64,000 nt of DNA from Flavobacterium phycosphaerae (GCF_010119235.1 NZ_JAAATZ010000001.1:588501-652500), one strand, 5' to 3'; shown: positions 35,101-44,170, counted from the first letter of the stretch. Program-made: numbers and translations. The notes: generated by a model from the letters alone, not told the origin.

Positions 35101-35268
35101 TTGAGGAAAGGCAATGGTAAAATGAGGAAGGGTAAAGGTAAAAGCAGGAGATGAAAAAGTAAAGTGAGGAAGGGCGATTGTAAGATGAGGAAGTCTAAAA
35201 GTAAGATGAGGAGCTGCAAAAGTAAAATGAGGAAGGGCAAAAGTAAAGTGAGGAGGCGCGTGAAGGAA
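35101..35268. repeat. Tandem array of eight 21-bp units, polypurine strand
   Basis: Eight units start at 35101, 35122, 35143, 35164, 35185, 35206, 35227 and 35248, at an exact 21-bp spacing. The consensus is ATGAGGAAGGG followed by CAAAAGTAAA, and individual copies differ at several positions. The plus strand is strongly purine-rich. Open frames exist on both strands (MRKGKSK repeats on plus, leucine-rich repeats on minus) only because the unit is seven codons long. No ribosome site or homologous domain supports a protein. Confidence 0.92.
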
Positions 35269-35357
35269 ATGGTCTTTACCCCAACAGGAATGGGGATTAA
35301 CAACTGGTTTTATCGGTTTTATCGGGATGAAAAAAGGTTTTATCCTAAGAGGTTGTT

Positions 35358-35386
35358 TTTGAATTTAATTTATTGTTGTATACTTG
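35358..35386 (+). promoter_or_regulatory. Promoter of the polytopic membrane gene
   Basis: TTTG at 35358-35361 and TATACTTG at 35379-35386 are 17 bp apart, a near match to the -33/-7 consensus, 27 bp before the ATG. The 21-bp array ends 89 bp upstream of this promoter. Confidence 0.45.
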
Positions 35387-35413
35387 TTATGCAAACCCTT
35401 ACCCTAACACTTT

Positions 35414-36424
35414 ATGAATTCTAAAGAAACCGACATACTTAATGTAATTCTGATTATACTTTCGCTGGCTTTGGCTTTTCATTTGCCTTTTGAGTTGTTT
35501 CTTTTTTCGTATGCTTTTCTTGGGCCGTTGCATTATCTGACCGAGATAAATTGGCTTAAAGAGAAGAATTATTTTTTGAAAGAAACGAAATGGATTTGGC
35601 TGTTTGTAGTCATGGCCTTTTTAGTCAGCACCCCTTTATTTTTGAATCTTTTATCCGGCACAAGTTTGGCTTCGTTTCCGGGTTACAAAGAGGTTGCCGC
35701 CTTCATGAACAAATCAACTGACGAGATCATCATGGGGAGCCTATTGCTGGCCATTGGGCTGATTTATTTCAAGAAACAAAAGCACCTTATTTTATTTTTA
35801 CTTTTAGCATCGGTAGTAACGATTACCGCTTTATACTATTTCCCCGGCATGGCTTTGGTTATGGCTATTTTTGTGCCGACCATCATACATGTATATCTTT
35901 TTACCTTGCTGTTTATGATTTATGGTACGGTGAATTCTAAAAGTACTCCGGGTGTTATTGCCATTGTTTTGCTGATTCTCGTTCCTTTTATCATTATGGC
36001 AAGCAACGTAAGTACTAGCGAATATTTTCCATTGAAAGAAAGTGTAGTGGCTTCATTTAACGGCAGTAATTTTGGGGTTTTGACTTTTAATTTATCGCAT
36101 TTATTCGTGTCTCAACAAGAGGGAACGTTTAATTTTATGTCGGTTTTAGCTATTAAAACACAAATTTTTATTGCTTTTGCCTACACCTATCATTATCTGA
36201 ATTGGTTTTCGAAAACCTCAATCATCGGATGGAACAAAAACTTGTCTAAATCAAAAACCATTACCATTCTTATTATTTGGGGAATCAGTGTTGCGTTGTA
36301 TTTATATGAATACAAAGTTGGCTTTATTGCGTTGCTATTTTTGAGTCTTATTCATGTGTTTTTGGAGTTTCCGCTCAACATGACTTCGATACGTGGCATT
36401 GTGACAAAAATCAGAATGAAGTAA
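35414..36424 (+). CDS. Polytopic membrane protein of unknown function
   Basis: A 336-residue protein with about nine predicted helices; I do not recognise the family. Polar motifs inside or next to helices stand out: GPLHYLTEINWL (residues 36-47), PTIIHVYLFTLLFMIYGT (middle), FAYTYHYLNWFSKTSIIGW and LIHVFLEFPLN (near the end). Each holds a histidine, often followed by Tyr or Val and an acidic residue. Such buried histidines could bind a metal or heme, as in membrane oxygenases or desaturase-like proteins, but this is inference only. It is a single-gene unit with its own promoter and terminator. Confidence 0.6.
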   Translation: MNSKETDILNVILIILSLALAFHLPFELFLFSYAFLGPLHYLTEINWLKEKNYFLKETKWIWLFVVMAFLVSTPLFLNLLSGTSLASFPGYKEVAAFMNKSTDEIIMGSLLLAIGLIYFKKQKHLILFLLLASVVTITALYYFPGMALVMAIFVPTIIHVYLFTLLFMIYGTVNSKSTPGVIAIVLLILVPFIIMASNVSTSEYFPLKESVVASFNGSNFGVLTFNLSHLFVSQQEGTFNFMSVLAIKTQIFIAFAYTYHYLNWFSKTSIIGWNKNLSKSKTITILIIWGISVALYLYEYKVGFIALLFLSLIHVFLEFPLNMTSIRGIVTKIRMK

Positions 36425-36430
36425 AAACAA

Positions 36431-36460
36431 AAAACCCGAACGAGTTGTTCGGGTTTTTTT
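36431..36460. terminator. Bidirectional terminator between the membrane gene and tRNA-Phe
   Basis: AAAACCCGAAC, loop GAGTT, GTTCGGGTTTT followed by further T. The perfect 11-bp stem ends the gene at 35414. With A-runs on the other side it can also end the minus-strand tRNA transcript. Confidence 0.88.
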
Positions 36461-36461
36461 G

Positions 36462-36534
36462 TGGTATCTCCAGGAATCGAACCAGGGACACATGGATTTT
36501 CAGTCCATTGCTCTACCAACTGAGCTAAGATACC
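36462..36534 (-). tRNA. tRNA-Phe (GAA)
   Basis: On the minus strand the sequence folds as a cloverleaf. The acceptor stem is GGTATCT pairing with AGATACC, and the discriminator is A. The D-loop region is TAGCTCAGTTGGTAGAGCA, the anticodon arm TGGACTGAAAATCCA has the loop anticodon GAA, and the T-arm contains GGTTCGATTCC. Length is 73 bases, and the CCA end is not encoded. Transcription is towards the terminator at 36431-36460. Confidence 0.96.
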
Positions 36535-36634
36535 TTGCTTTGTTGCGGGTGCAAATATAGAACGATTTTTAATTTATCCAAAACAAATAATAAAAAAAAA
36601 CTATTCTTACCTTAGCCCCATCAAAAACTCTGCT

Positions 36635-37362
36635 ATGCTTTTAGCCATTGATGTTGGAAATACCCGAATTAAAGCTGCTGTCTTTGAAGTTGATACACTT
36701 TTTGAGGTGCTGCTTTTTACTAAAGAAGAATTGGCTTCTAAAGTTGATTTTATTTTACAACTGCATCCCAAAATCAAAACTATTGTGGTGGCTAGTGTCG
36801 GAAATTTGGATAAAAAGAGTTTTTTGGCCTTTGAAAACAGAGTCCAAATTCAATTCCTTTCCCACGAGAGTAAGTTTCCTTTTCAAAATTTATATGCTAC
36901 TCCTACCACTCTTGGTATTGACCGCATGGTTTTGGCAGCCGGAGCTGTTATCCGATTTCCGAATCAAAATCGGTTGGTAATTGATGCGGGCACTTGCATT
37001 ACTTATGATTTTATTGATGCTGATAATACTTATTGGGGAGGTGCCATTTCTCCCGGACTTCGATTGCGCTATGAATCGCTGCATCAGTTTACCGCAAAAT
37101 TACCCTTACTAACCAAAAGTTATCCTGAAAAGACTATTGGAAATTCTACACAAGAATCTATACATTCCGGAGTGGTTAACGGTGTTATTCATGAAATTGA
37201 TGGGTTTATCGAAGAGTATAAAGCCCAATACGCTAAATTTATCATAATTTTAACGGGGGAGACGCAGAATTTTTGGCTAAACGATTAAAAAATACCATAT
37301 TTGCCAATTCAAATTTTCTGCTGGAGAGTTTGAATCAAACTTTTCAATACAATCAAAAATGA
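36635..37362 (+). CDS. coaX: Type III pantothenate kinase, with a one-base frameshift
   Basis: First enzyme of coenzyme A synthesis (ATP plus pantothenate). The N-terminus MLLAIDVGNTRIKAAVFE is the actin-fold phosphate motif. TTLGIDRMVLAAGA, VIDAGTCITYDFID and WGGAISPGLRLRYESLHQFTAKLP are diagnostic of CoaX. The frame breaks at a five-G run (37255-37259) and would end early at 37288 as TGETQNFWLND. One extra G restores LTGGDAEFLAKRLKNTIF and runs to the TGA at 37360-37362, giving 242 residues and an ATGA overlap with the next gene. I read it as one gene with a probable sequence error. Confidence 0.9.
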
Positions 37363-38642
37363 TTAAAAAAATTATAGTAAGCTTCTGTTTACTTATTTCA
37401 TTAAATGCCTTAGCACAAGAAGGAACCTCTTCTCCTTATTCTTATTACGGAATAGGTGACATAAAATTTAAAGGAACAGCCGAAAACAGAGCGATGGGTG
37501 GACTTTCAGTTTTCCCGGACAGTATTCACATCAACCTGCAAAATCCGGCACAATTGGCAAGTTTGAAATTGATTAATTTGAATTTGGGAGGTACTTATTT
37601 GAATACCAGCTCTAAATCAGAACAACAAACAGAAAAAGCACGAAGAACCGCTATCGACTATTTGGCCGTTGGTATTCCGGTTGGCAAAGTAGGTATCGGA
37701 TTTGGTCTTATCCCTTATTCTTCTGTTGGATACAAAATTGAAAAATTATCTAATGACACTAATCCTATATATTCAAGATACAACGGAATTGGTGGTTTGA
37801 GCAAAGTCTTTTTGGGCTTAGGTTTCAAATTAAATAAGCAATTTAGTTTTGGGGCTGATGTTCAGTATAATTTCGGAAAAATTGAAACCACTAATTTACG
37901 TTATCAGGATGGTTTTGACTTTATTGAACTAGGAACCAGAGAAAACAACACCTCTGACATGCACGGAGTCAATTTCGATTTGGGTCTGACTTATCAAACC
38001 AAATTGAATAAAAAATTATCTTTTTTCAGTGCTTTGACCTATAGTCCTCAGGTCAATTTATTGCTGGACAATTCCCGCTCCATAGAAACCGTTAGGATTA
38101 CTTCAACTATTACCCCACAAGAAAGTATAGATGTTTTGGTGGAAGACACCAAAATAAAGCTTCCTAGTAAGATTGCCTTCGGCTCAGGTTTTGGTGAAGT
38201 GAAAAAATGGTTAATTGGCGGCGAAATAACTTACTTAAACACTAGTGTGACTTCAAATAGATTTAATGATATTTACGGCCCTACCGACGCAAATGACAAT
38301 CGCTATACGGTTTCCTATAAAGATGCTATGCGATACACCATTGGTGGTTATTTTATTCCGAACTACAACTCCTACTCCAGCTATTTGAAAAAAATAACTT
38401 ATCGTGCCGGATTGCGTTACGAGAATACCGGATTAGTTCTACAAGGTAAATCCATCAACGATGCTGCTGTAAATATTGGTTTAGGGCTACCTCTAGGCGG
38501 AAGTTTCTCAAACATTAATATAGGATTGGAAGTAGGAAAACGCGGTACAAAATACTACAACTTAGTTGAAGAAAATTATGTAAATTTAAGCATCGGTTTA
38601 TCGTTTAGTGATAAATGGTTTGTGAAACGTAAATACGACTAA
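37359..38642 (+). CDS. Outer-membrane beta-barrel protein of unknown function
   Basis: A 427-residue protein with a signal peptide (MIKKIIVSFCLLISLNALAQ), a conserved-looking SSPYSYYGIGDIKFKGTAENRAMGGLSV and INLQNPAQLASLKLINLNLGGTYL. Many alternating amphipathic strands follow and end in YVNLSIGLSFSDKWF. The overall look is of a FadL-like or putative-porin outer-membrane barrel common in Bacteroidota. Its start overlaps the coaX stop (ATGA), and the TPR-like gene follows after 11 bases, so it belongs to a coaX-barrel-TPR-lptC unit. The substrate is unknown; a link to LPS transport is suggested only by context. Confidence 0.75.
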   Translation: MIKKIIVSFCLLISLNALAQEGTSSPYSYYGIGDIKFKGTAENRAMGGLSVFPDSIHINLQNPAQLASLKLINLNLGGTYLNTSSKSEQQTEKARRTAIDYLAVGIPVGKVGIGFGLIPYSSVGYKIEKLSNDTNPIYSRYNGIGGLSKVFLGLGFKLNKQFSFGADVQYNFGKIETTNLRYQDGFDFIELGTRENNTSDMHGVNFDLGLTYQTKLNKKLSFFSALTYSPQVNLLLDNSRSIETVRITSTITPQESIDVLVEDTKIKLPSKIAFGSGFGEVKKWLIGGEITYLNTSVTSNRFNDIYGPTDANDNRYTVSYKDAMRYTIGGYFIPNYNSYSSYLKKITYRAGLRYENTGLVLQGKSINDAAVNIGLGLPLGGSFSNINIGLEVGKRGTKYYNLVEENYVNLSIGLSFSDKWFVKRKYD

Positions 38643-38653
38643 ACTTCAAAAAT

Positions 38654-39928
38654 ATGAAAGCACTTTTTTCTCTTATTGGTGTTTTATTCTTTATAAACAG
38701 CCATGCTCAAAAGTTTGATTGTTCTTCAAAAGTACAAGAATACAAAGAACTGTTTCAAGCCAAAAAAGCCACCGAAGCTCTAGTGGTATGGCATGAGGTA
38801 AGCAAAAATTGTCCAAAGCAAAGTGAAACCATTTACACCGAAGGACTTGAAATGCTGCAATACAAAATTGACAATGCAGCCTCGCCGGAAGAGAAAGAAA
38901 AATTGGTTCGCGATGTTTTAAAATTATACGACCAATACAACCAAAACTATCCCCTAACCACCGCTGATTATGAAGTAAAGAAAGCCATGGTTTTGTTTGA
39001 CAATAAAGTTGGCACTGACGACGAGATTTACCGTTTACTGGACAGTGGTTTTGCCAAAGCCACCAACAGTATTACTGATGCCAATACTATTTATACGTAT
39101 TTCAGTTTGTATCGTGCAAAATACACCGCCGATAAAACCAAGGTGACTTCGGATATGGTTTTAGACAAATACATGGAGGCTAACACTATGCTTTTGAAAT
39201 TAGAAACTACCAAACCTGAAAAAAGCACCGAATACAAAACGGCTCTGAAAGGCATCCGCTCTTTGGTTAAAGAACTAACTACTTGTGATAATTTGGCGAC
39301 TTATTATGAGAAAAACTTTGAAGCTAATAAAGAAAAAGGAGAATGGTTGACGGCGGCGTTGAATAATTTGACTATAAAATGTGGCGGAGAACCCATTTAT
39401 AACGCTATTGCCGATGCCAATTATAAATTAAAACCAACTTCTAAATCTGCCTATTATATGGCGGTTACCTGTATAAAACAACGAAGATTTCCGGAAGCCA
39501 TTCAATATTTCACCGAATCAGAAGCCTTAGAAACCAATCCGTTGGAAAAAGCAAAACTAGATTACTCCCTGGCCTCAGGATTACTCAGCAAAGAAAAAGA
39601 GAAATCAAAAGCTTTATTGGTAAAAGCCTATACTTATGATCCTAAAATGGGAAAAGCCTATTTGTTTTTAGCTGAACAATATGGCAATGGTGCTGAAGAG
39701 TGCGGGAAAACTGACTTTGATAAAAAAGCCATTTATTATTTGGCCATAGAAACTGCTAAAAAAGCCAGCATTGCAGAACCAAGACTAAAACCAACTGTTG
39801 ATAGAACAATCGAAAAATTTGCAGCAAAAGCATTGACAGACAAAGACATTAGTGATAAAAAAATGAACGGAAAATCCTTTAAGATTGACTGTTGGATAAA
39901 TGAAACCATCACGTTCCCAAAAAAATAA
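38654..39928 (+). CDS. Tetratricopeptide-like periplasmic protein
   Basis: A 424-residue protein with a signal peptide (MKALFSLIGVLFFINSHAQ) and an all-helical body. It carries TPR-like segments, clearest at SAYYMAVTCIKQRRFPEAIQYFTESEALETNPLEKAKLDYSLASGLL and the following KALLVKAYTYDPKMGKAYLFLAEQYG. The N-terminal part (YKELFQAKKATEALVVWHEVSKNCPKQSETIY) also looks like a TPR pair. Such proteins hold partner proteins in the periplasm. The lptC gene begins at the very next base, so co-translation is likely. Function not assigned. Confidence 0.75.
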   Translation: MKALFSLIGVLFFINSHAQKFDCSSKVQEYKELFQAKKATEALVVWHEVSKNCPKQSETIYTEGLEMLQYKIDNAASPEEKEKLVRDVLKLYDQYNQNYPLTTADYEVKKAMVLFDNKVGTDDEIYRLLDSGFAKATNSITDANTIYTYFSLYRAKYTADKTKVTSDMVLDKYMEANTMLLKLETTKPEKSTEYKTALKGIRSLVKELTTCDNLATYYEKNFEANKEKGEWLTAALNNLTIKCGGEPIYNAIADANYKLKPTSKSAYYMAVTCIKQRRFPEAIQYFTESEALETNPLEKAKLDYSLASGLLSKEKEKSKALLVKAYTYDPKMGKAYLFLAEQYGNGAEECGKTDFDKKAIYYLAIETAKKASIAEPRLKPTVDRTIEKFAAKALTDKDISDKKMNGKSFKIDCWINETITFPKK

Positions 39929-40480
39929 ATGACTTTTCTATCCAAAAATAGTATTCCGCTTCTTTTGGCCATCCCGTTTTGTTTGTTGGTAATCGCTTGT
40001 GAAAGCAACTTCCGCGATGTACAAAAAATGGGCGTATCAGAATTTGCCCCTAGCGGTGACGCCGATTCCATCAATTTAAAATATACCGACTCGGGGAGAA
40101 TAACCGCTAATTTAATCAGTCCGAAAATGCTGGATTATGCCACCGTGGAATTCCCGTTTACCGAGTTTCCGAAAGGCATTCGTTTAACTTTGTTTGACAA
40201 AAACGGAAAGCAAACCCTGGTCGTTGCCGATTATGCCGTTTCTCACAAAGCCACCAATTTGATTGATTTGCAAGGCCATGTAAAAATATCCAGTCAAAGT
40301 GGCGATTTACTGGAAACCGAGCAATTGTATTACGACCAAAAAAACGAATGGTTTTTTACCGAAAAAAAGTTTAAATTTACTTCAACCAAAGGCGTTTCTT
40401 ATGGCGAGGGAATTGATTTCAGTAAAGACTTCAAAAAAGTAAACTCACAAAAAATATCAGGACAAGTCCAATCAGAATAA
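39929..40480 (+). CDS. lptC: LPS export protein LptC
   Basis: Periplasmic bridge component of the Lpt LPS transport machine, which passes LPS from LptBFG to LptA. The 183-residue protein has an N-terminal hydrophobic segment ending in a lipobox-like cysteine (LLVIACES). It also has a single beta-jellyroll domain with the family pattern SGRITANLISPKMLDYA, FPKGIRLTLFDKNGKQTLVVADYAV, LIDLQGHVKISSQSGDLLETEQLYYDQKNEWFFTEKKF. In Bacteroidota LptC is often a lipoprotein, as here. It starts at the base after the TPR-like stop. Confidence 0.85.
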   Translation: MTFLSKNSIPLLLAIPFCLLVIACESNFRDVQKMGVSEFAPSGDADSINLKYTDSGRITANLISPKMLDYATVEFPFTEFPKGIRLTLFDKNGKQTLVVADYAVSHKATNLIDLQGHVKISSQSGDLLETEQLYYDQKNEWFFTEKKFKFTSTKGVSYGEGIDFSKDFKKVNSQKISGQVQSE

Positions 40481-40482
40481 CT

Positions 40483-40680
40483 ATGAACTATTTAAAATTT
40501 ACCCAATACGCTTACCTGCTCGCCGGATTTATATTTGCCTTTGATGCTTTTCAAAAATACCAAGAAGGTGACACTAACAAAGCCTACATCAGTGCAGGAT
40601 TTGCGGTTGTTGGGGTTTTTATGTTTTTCTTCAGAAGAAATTACAGCAAAAGATTCCAAGACCAGAATAAAAAACCTTAA
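40483..40680 (+). CDS. Small membrane protein (two helices)
   Basis: A 65-residue protein with two hydrophobic helices (YAYLLAGFIFAFDAF and AYISAGFAVVGVFMFFF) joined by QKYQEGDTNKA, and a basic tail RRNYSKRFQDQNKKP. Two-base gap from lptC and three-base gap to the next gene place it firmly in this operon. No known motif; function unknown. Small as it is, the tight spacing and clean topology support a real gene. Confidence 0.75.
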   Translation: MNYLKFTQYAYLLAGFIFAFDAFQKYQEGDTNKAYISAGFAVVGVFMFFFRRNYSKRFQDQNKKP

Positions 40681-40683
40681 TCT

Positions 40684-41943
40684 ATGGAAATCGGAATAAT
40701 CATTGTTTGTTTGATACTTTCCGCTTTCTTCTCCGGGATGGAAATTGCTTTTGTTTCGTCCAATAAAATCTATTTGGAAATTGAAAAAAAACAAGACGAT
40801 TTCATTTCCAAAATCTTAACCAAACTCACCCAAAAGCCCTCCAAGTTTATTGCTACCATGCTCGTGGGCAATAACGTTTCTATGGTGGTTTACGGCTTCT
40901 TCATGGGCGATTTGTTGATGCATTGGTTTGAAACTTTTGGCTACCGCTTTTCTGATTTGTCTAATTTATTGCTGCAGACTACCCTTTCTACTTTAATTGT
41001 TTTAATGACATCTGAATTTTTGCCTAAAGTGTTTTTTCAGATTTATGCCAACAGTGCTATTAAAATTTTTGCGCTTCCCGCCTATTTCTTTTACCGGTTG
41101 TTCTACTATATTTCTTCGTTTATGATTTGGATATCCGATTTTATCCTGAAGAGATTTTTCAAAACCGAAGGCGATCAAATCAACCTTTCCTTCAGCAAAG
41201 TAGAGTTGGGGAATTATATTAGTGAACAAATGAATTCGGTTGAAGACCATGAAAGTGTGGACTCTGAAATTCAGATTTTTCAAAATGCCTTAGAGTTTTC
41301 GGGAGTTAAAGCCAGAGACATCATGACGCCTAGAACCGAACTGGTGGCTGTAGAATTGCACAGCTCGATTGTTGATTTAAGGTCGCTTTTCATTGAAACT
41401 GGCTACTCCAAAATACTGGTCTATTTTAATTCGTTGGATGATATTGTTGGCTATGTTCATTCGTTTGAACTGTTTAAAAAACCACGAAGCATCAAATCGG
41501 TCATGATACCGGTAGAGTTTGTCCCGGAAACTATTTTTATCAAAGACGTCATGAACTTGCTGACCAAAAAGCGTAAAAGTGTAGCGGTGATTTTGGATGA
41601 ATACGGCGGCACCTCGGGCATAGTCACTATGGAAGATATTGTAGAAGAACTTTTTGGCGAAATTGAAGACGAACACGATTCAGACGAAGCTTTAATAGAA
41701 AACCCACTGGACGACAAAAGCTATTTATTTTCTACTCGTCTTGATGTGGAATATTTAAACGAAACGTATAATCTTGACATTCCCGAAAGTGATTCTTATA
41801 GTACTTTGGGCGGATTTATTGTAGACTTTTCTAAAGAAATTCCCCAAAAAGGAGACCAAATTACCATCGGCAGCTTCCAATTTAGCATTGAAGAAGCCTC
41901 TAACAAAAAGATTGAATTGGTTAAAATGACTATAATCGATTAA
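40684..41943 (+). CDS. CNNM/CorC-family (hemolysin-like) membrane protein
   Basis: A 419-residue protein with an N-terminal DUF21/CNNM membrane domain (LSAFFSGMEIAFVSSNKIYLEIEKKQ, TMLVGNNVSMVVYGFFMG). After it come a CBS pair (ARDIMTPRTELVAVELHSSI and KSVMIPVEFVPETIFIKDVMNLL, with DEYGGTSGIVTMEDIVEELFGEI) and a C-terminal CorC_HlyC domain. The family is linked to magnesium or cobalt homeostasis; the old hemolysin label is not functional evidence. The gliding protein GldE is a paralogue, but its usual neighbours (ssb, gldD) are absent here, so I do not use that name. Three-base gap from the small membrane gene. Confidence 0.9.
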   Translation: MEIGIIIVCLILSAFFSGMEIAFVSSNKIYLEIEKKQDDFISKILTKLTQKPSKFIATMLVGNNVSMVVYGFFMGDLLMHWFETFGYRFSDLSNLLLQTTLSTLIVLMTSEFLPKVFFQIYANSAIKIFALPAYFFYRLFYYISSFMIWISDFILKRFFKTEGDQINLSFSKVELGNYISEQMNSVEDHESVDSEIQIFQNALEFSGVKARDIMTPRTELVAVELHSSIVDLRSLFIETGYSKILVYFNSLDDIVGYVHSFELFKKPRSIKSVMIPVEFVPETIFIKDVMNLLTKKRKSVAVILDEYGGTSGIVTMEDIVEELFGEIEDEHDSDEALIENPLDDKSYLFSTRLDVEYLNETYNLDIPESDSYSTLGGFIVDFSKEIPQKGDQITIGSFQFSIEEASNKKIELVKMTIID

Positions 41944-42052
41944 ATTCTTTAAAAAAATCAAAAAATTATTTGAAATTATAACTAGGTGAGTATTATTATT
42001 TCACAGATAATTGTATTTTCGCAAACTGAATTAAAAATTAACATAAATAGAA

Positions 42053-44152
42053 ATGGCAGTTTTATCAAAAATTAGAAAACGCTCAGGTTTACTTTTACTA
42101 GCTATCGGTTTTGCCTTATTATCATTTGTAGTACAGGATTTATTTACCAAAGGCTTCAAAAGTTTATCTACTGACGTAGGATCCGTAAACGGAAAAGATA
42201 TTTCTTTTGATGAGTTTAGAGTAAAAGTGGCAAACACTGAAAAAAATGCGCAAAACGGTCAAAACATGACGTCAATGCAAGCATCTAATCAGGTTTGGAA
42301 CCAAGAAGTAAACATCGCTTTACTTTCGGCTGAATTCGAAAAATTAGGATTACGCGTAGGCGAAAAACATATTATTGAAGTATTAAAATCAGATCCGAAC
42401 ATTGGTCAAAACAAATTGTTTTTGAATGCAGCCGGCAAATTTGATCTTAACAAATTCAAGGATTATTTCAAAACCAATCCGGAAGGATTGCAAATGTTGA
42501 AAGACAGAGAAAAAGATGCTGAGCTTAACGCCAAGTATCAAATCTATAATTCATTAGTAAAAGGCGCCATGTTTACTACTGAAGCCGAAGGAAAATTCAA
42601 ATACGAAGCTGAAATGAACAAAGTAACTTTTGACTTTGTTTCTGTACCATACTCTACTGTAAAAGACAGCGATGTGAAAGTAACCGATGAGGAAATCATT
42701 GCTTACATGAAAACGAAAGAGAAAAAATTCAAATCAGAAGAAAGCCGCGAATTGGATTATGTCTTAATTCAAGACAAACCATCAGCTGCTGACGAAGCTG
42801 AAATCAAGAAAAATGTTGATGCTTTATTGATGCCAAGTGTTCGTTACAACAAAGAAACGTCTAAAAACGATACCATTCCTGGGTTCAGATCAGTTACAGA
42901 TAATGCAGAGTTTGTAAATGCTAATTCAGATATTCCGTTTGATTCTTCTTATGTAGCTAAACAAGATTTACCTGCAGAACATGCAGATGCTTTATTTGCA
43001 TTAGCTAACGGTGATGTTTACGGTCCTTATATGTACAACAACTACTATTGCATTTCAAAAGCCTTAGGAAGAAAAGCCGGTGCTAAAGCAAAAGCCAGCC
43101 ACATCTTGATCAGCTGGGAAGGCACACAAGTACCAAACAAAAAAGAAAAAAGAACCAAAGAACAAGCTAAAGCTAAAGCAGAAGGTTTGTTAGCACAAGC
43201 TACAGCCAACCCGGCTATGTTTGCTATATTAGCCATGACCAACTCTGATGATTCATCAGCGCAAAGTGGTGGTGATTTAGGATTTTTTGCACCGGGTCAA
43301 ATGGTAAAACCTTTTAATGATTTTGTATTCAATAATCCTATCGGTAAAATTGGTTTAGTTGAAACTGAATTTGGATACCACATCATCAATGTTACCGACA
43401 AGCAAGATGCTGTAAGATTAGCAACCATTGCTCAAAAAATTGAGCCTTCAGAAGCTACTAATGATAAAATCTATACTCAGGCTACCAAGTTTGAAATGGA
43501 TGCAGCCGGTAAAGACTTTACAGCATTAGCTAAGCAAATGAAATTAACGGTAAATCCAGCTGTAAGAGTAAAAGCCATTGACGAAAGTTTTGGTTCAGTT
43601 AGCAACCAAAGACAAATTGTGAAATGGGCCTTTGATGACAACACCAGCATTGGTGATGTAAAACGTTTTGAAGTGGTGAATGTCGGACATGTAATTGCCA
43701 AATTAAAATCAATCACTGAAAAAGGATTAATGTCAGTAGAAGAAGCCAGACCGCAAGTGGAATTGGTGTTGAAAAACAAAAAGAAAGCAGAAAAAATCAA
43801 AGCCAAAATGAATGGTACTACTTTAGCCGCTATTGCAGCAGCTAATAAAGTAACGGTTCAAAACGCAATGGATTTAAGTATCGAAAACCCAGCTATTCCA
43901 AGCGCAGGTTATGAGCCAAAAGTAATTGGAACTGCCTTTTCTTCTAAAGTTGGACAAGTTTCAAAACCAATTGATGGTAATTCAGGTGTATATGTAATTG
44001 CTACGAAAGCGGTTACCAAAGCGCCAGCCTTGAAAAAACACGACGAGTATACTGCTAAAGTACAACAACAAGCTGTAAACTATTCGGGTAGAGTAATGCC
44101 GGCATTGAAAAACGATGCAGACATTCAGGATAACAGAGCTGATTTCTACTAA
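42053..44152 (+). CDS. Parvulin-type peptidyl-prolyl isomerase (PpiD-like)
   Basis: A 699-residue protein anchored by one N-terminal helix (GLLLLAIGFALLSFVVQDLF). A SurA/PpiD-type N-terminal chaperone domain (about 40-240) follows. Next is a central parvulin domain (about 345-450) with AKASHILISWEGTQ, SDDSSAQSGGDLGFFAPGQMVKPFNDFVF and VETEFGYHIINVTD, and a second, degenerate parvulin-like C-terminal part. It is predicted to fold outer-membrane and secreted proteins at the periplasmic face. It stands 109 bp after the CNNM gene and is followed by a terminator. Confidence 0.92.
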   Translation: MAVLSKIRKRSGLLLLAIGFALLSFVVQDLFTKGFKSLSTDVGSVNGKDISFDEFRVKVANTEKNAQNGQNMTSMQASNQVWNQEVNIALLSAEFEKLGLRVGEKHIIEVLKSDPNIGQNKLFLNAAGKFDLNKFKDYFKTNPEGLQMLKDREKDAELNAKYQIYNSLVKGAMFTTEAEGKFKYEAEMNKVTFDFVSVPYSTVKDSDVKVTDEEIIAYMKTKEKKFKSEESRELDYVLIQDKPSAADEAEIKKNVDALLMPSVRYNKETSKNDTIPGFRSVTDNAEFVNANSDIPFDSSYVAKQDLPAEHADALFALANGDVYGPYMYNNYYCISKALGRKAGAKAKASHILISWEGTQVPNKKEKRTKEQAKAKAEGLLAQATANPAMFAILAMTNSDDSSAQSGGDLGFFAPGQMVKPFNDFVFNNPIGKIGLVETEFGYHIINVTDKQDAVRLATIAQKIEPSEATNDKIYTQATKFEMDAAGKDFTALAKQMKLTVNPAVRVKAIDESFGSVSNQRQIVKWAFDDNTSIGDVKRFEVVNVGHVIAKLKSITEKGLMSVEEARPQVELVLKNKKKAEKIKAKMNGTTLAAIAAANKVTVQNAMDLSIENPAIPSAGYEPKVIGTAFSSKVGQVSKPIDGNSGVYVIATKAVTKAPALKKHDEYTAKVQQQAVNYSGRVMPALKNDADIQDNRADFY

Positions 44153-44170
44153 TAAGCTAATAAGCTAATA

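Noticed and set aside
35040..35303. Leucine-rich 87-codon frame on the minus strand, and the MRKGKSK-type plus frame
   Set aside because: Both are translations of the 21-bp repeat. The unit length is a multiple of three, so open frames are expected by chance.
40684..41943. Naming the CNNM/CorC gene gldE or a hemolysin
   Set aside because: The family match is real, but the gldE neighbours are absent, and the hemolysin label has no sequence support.
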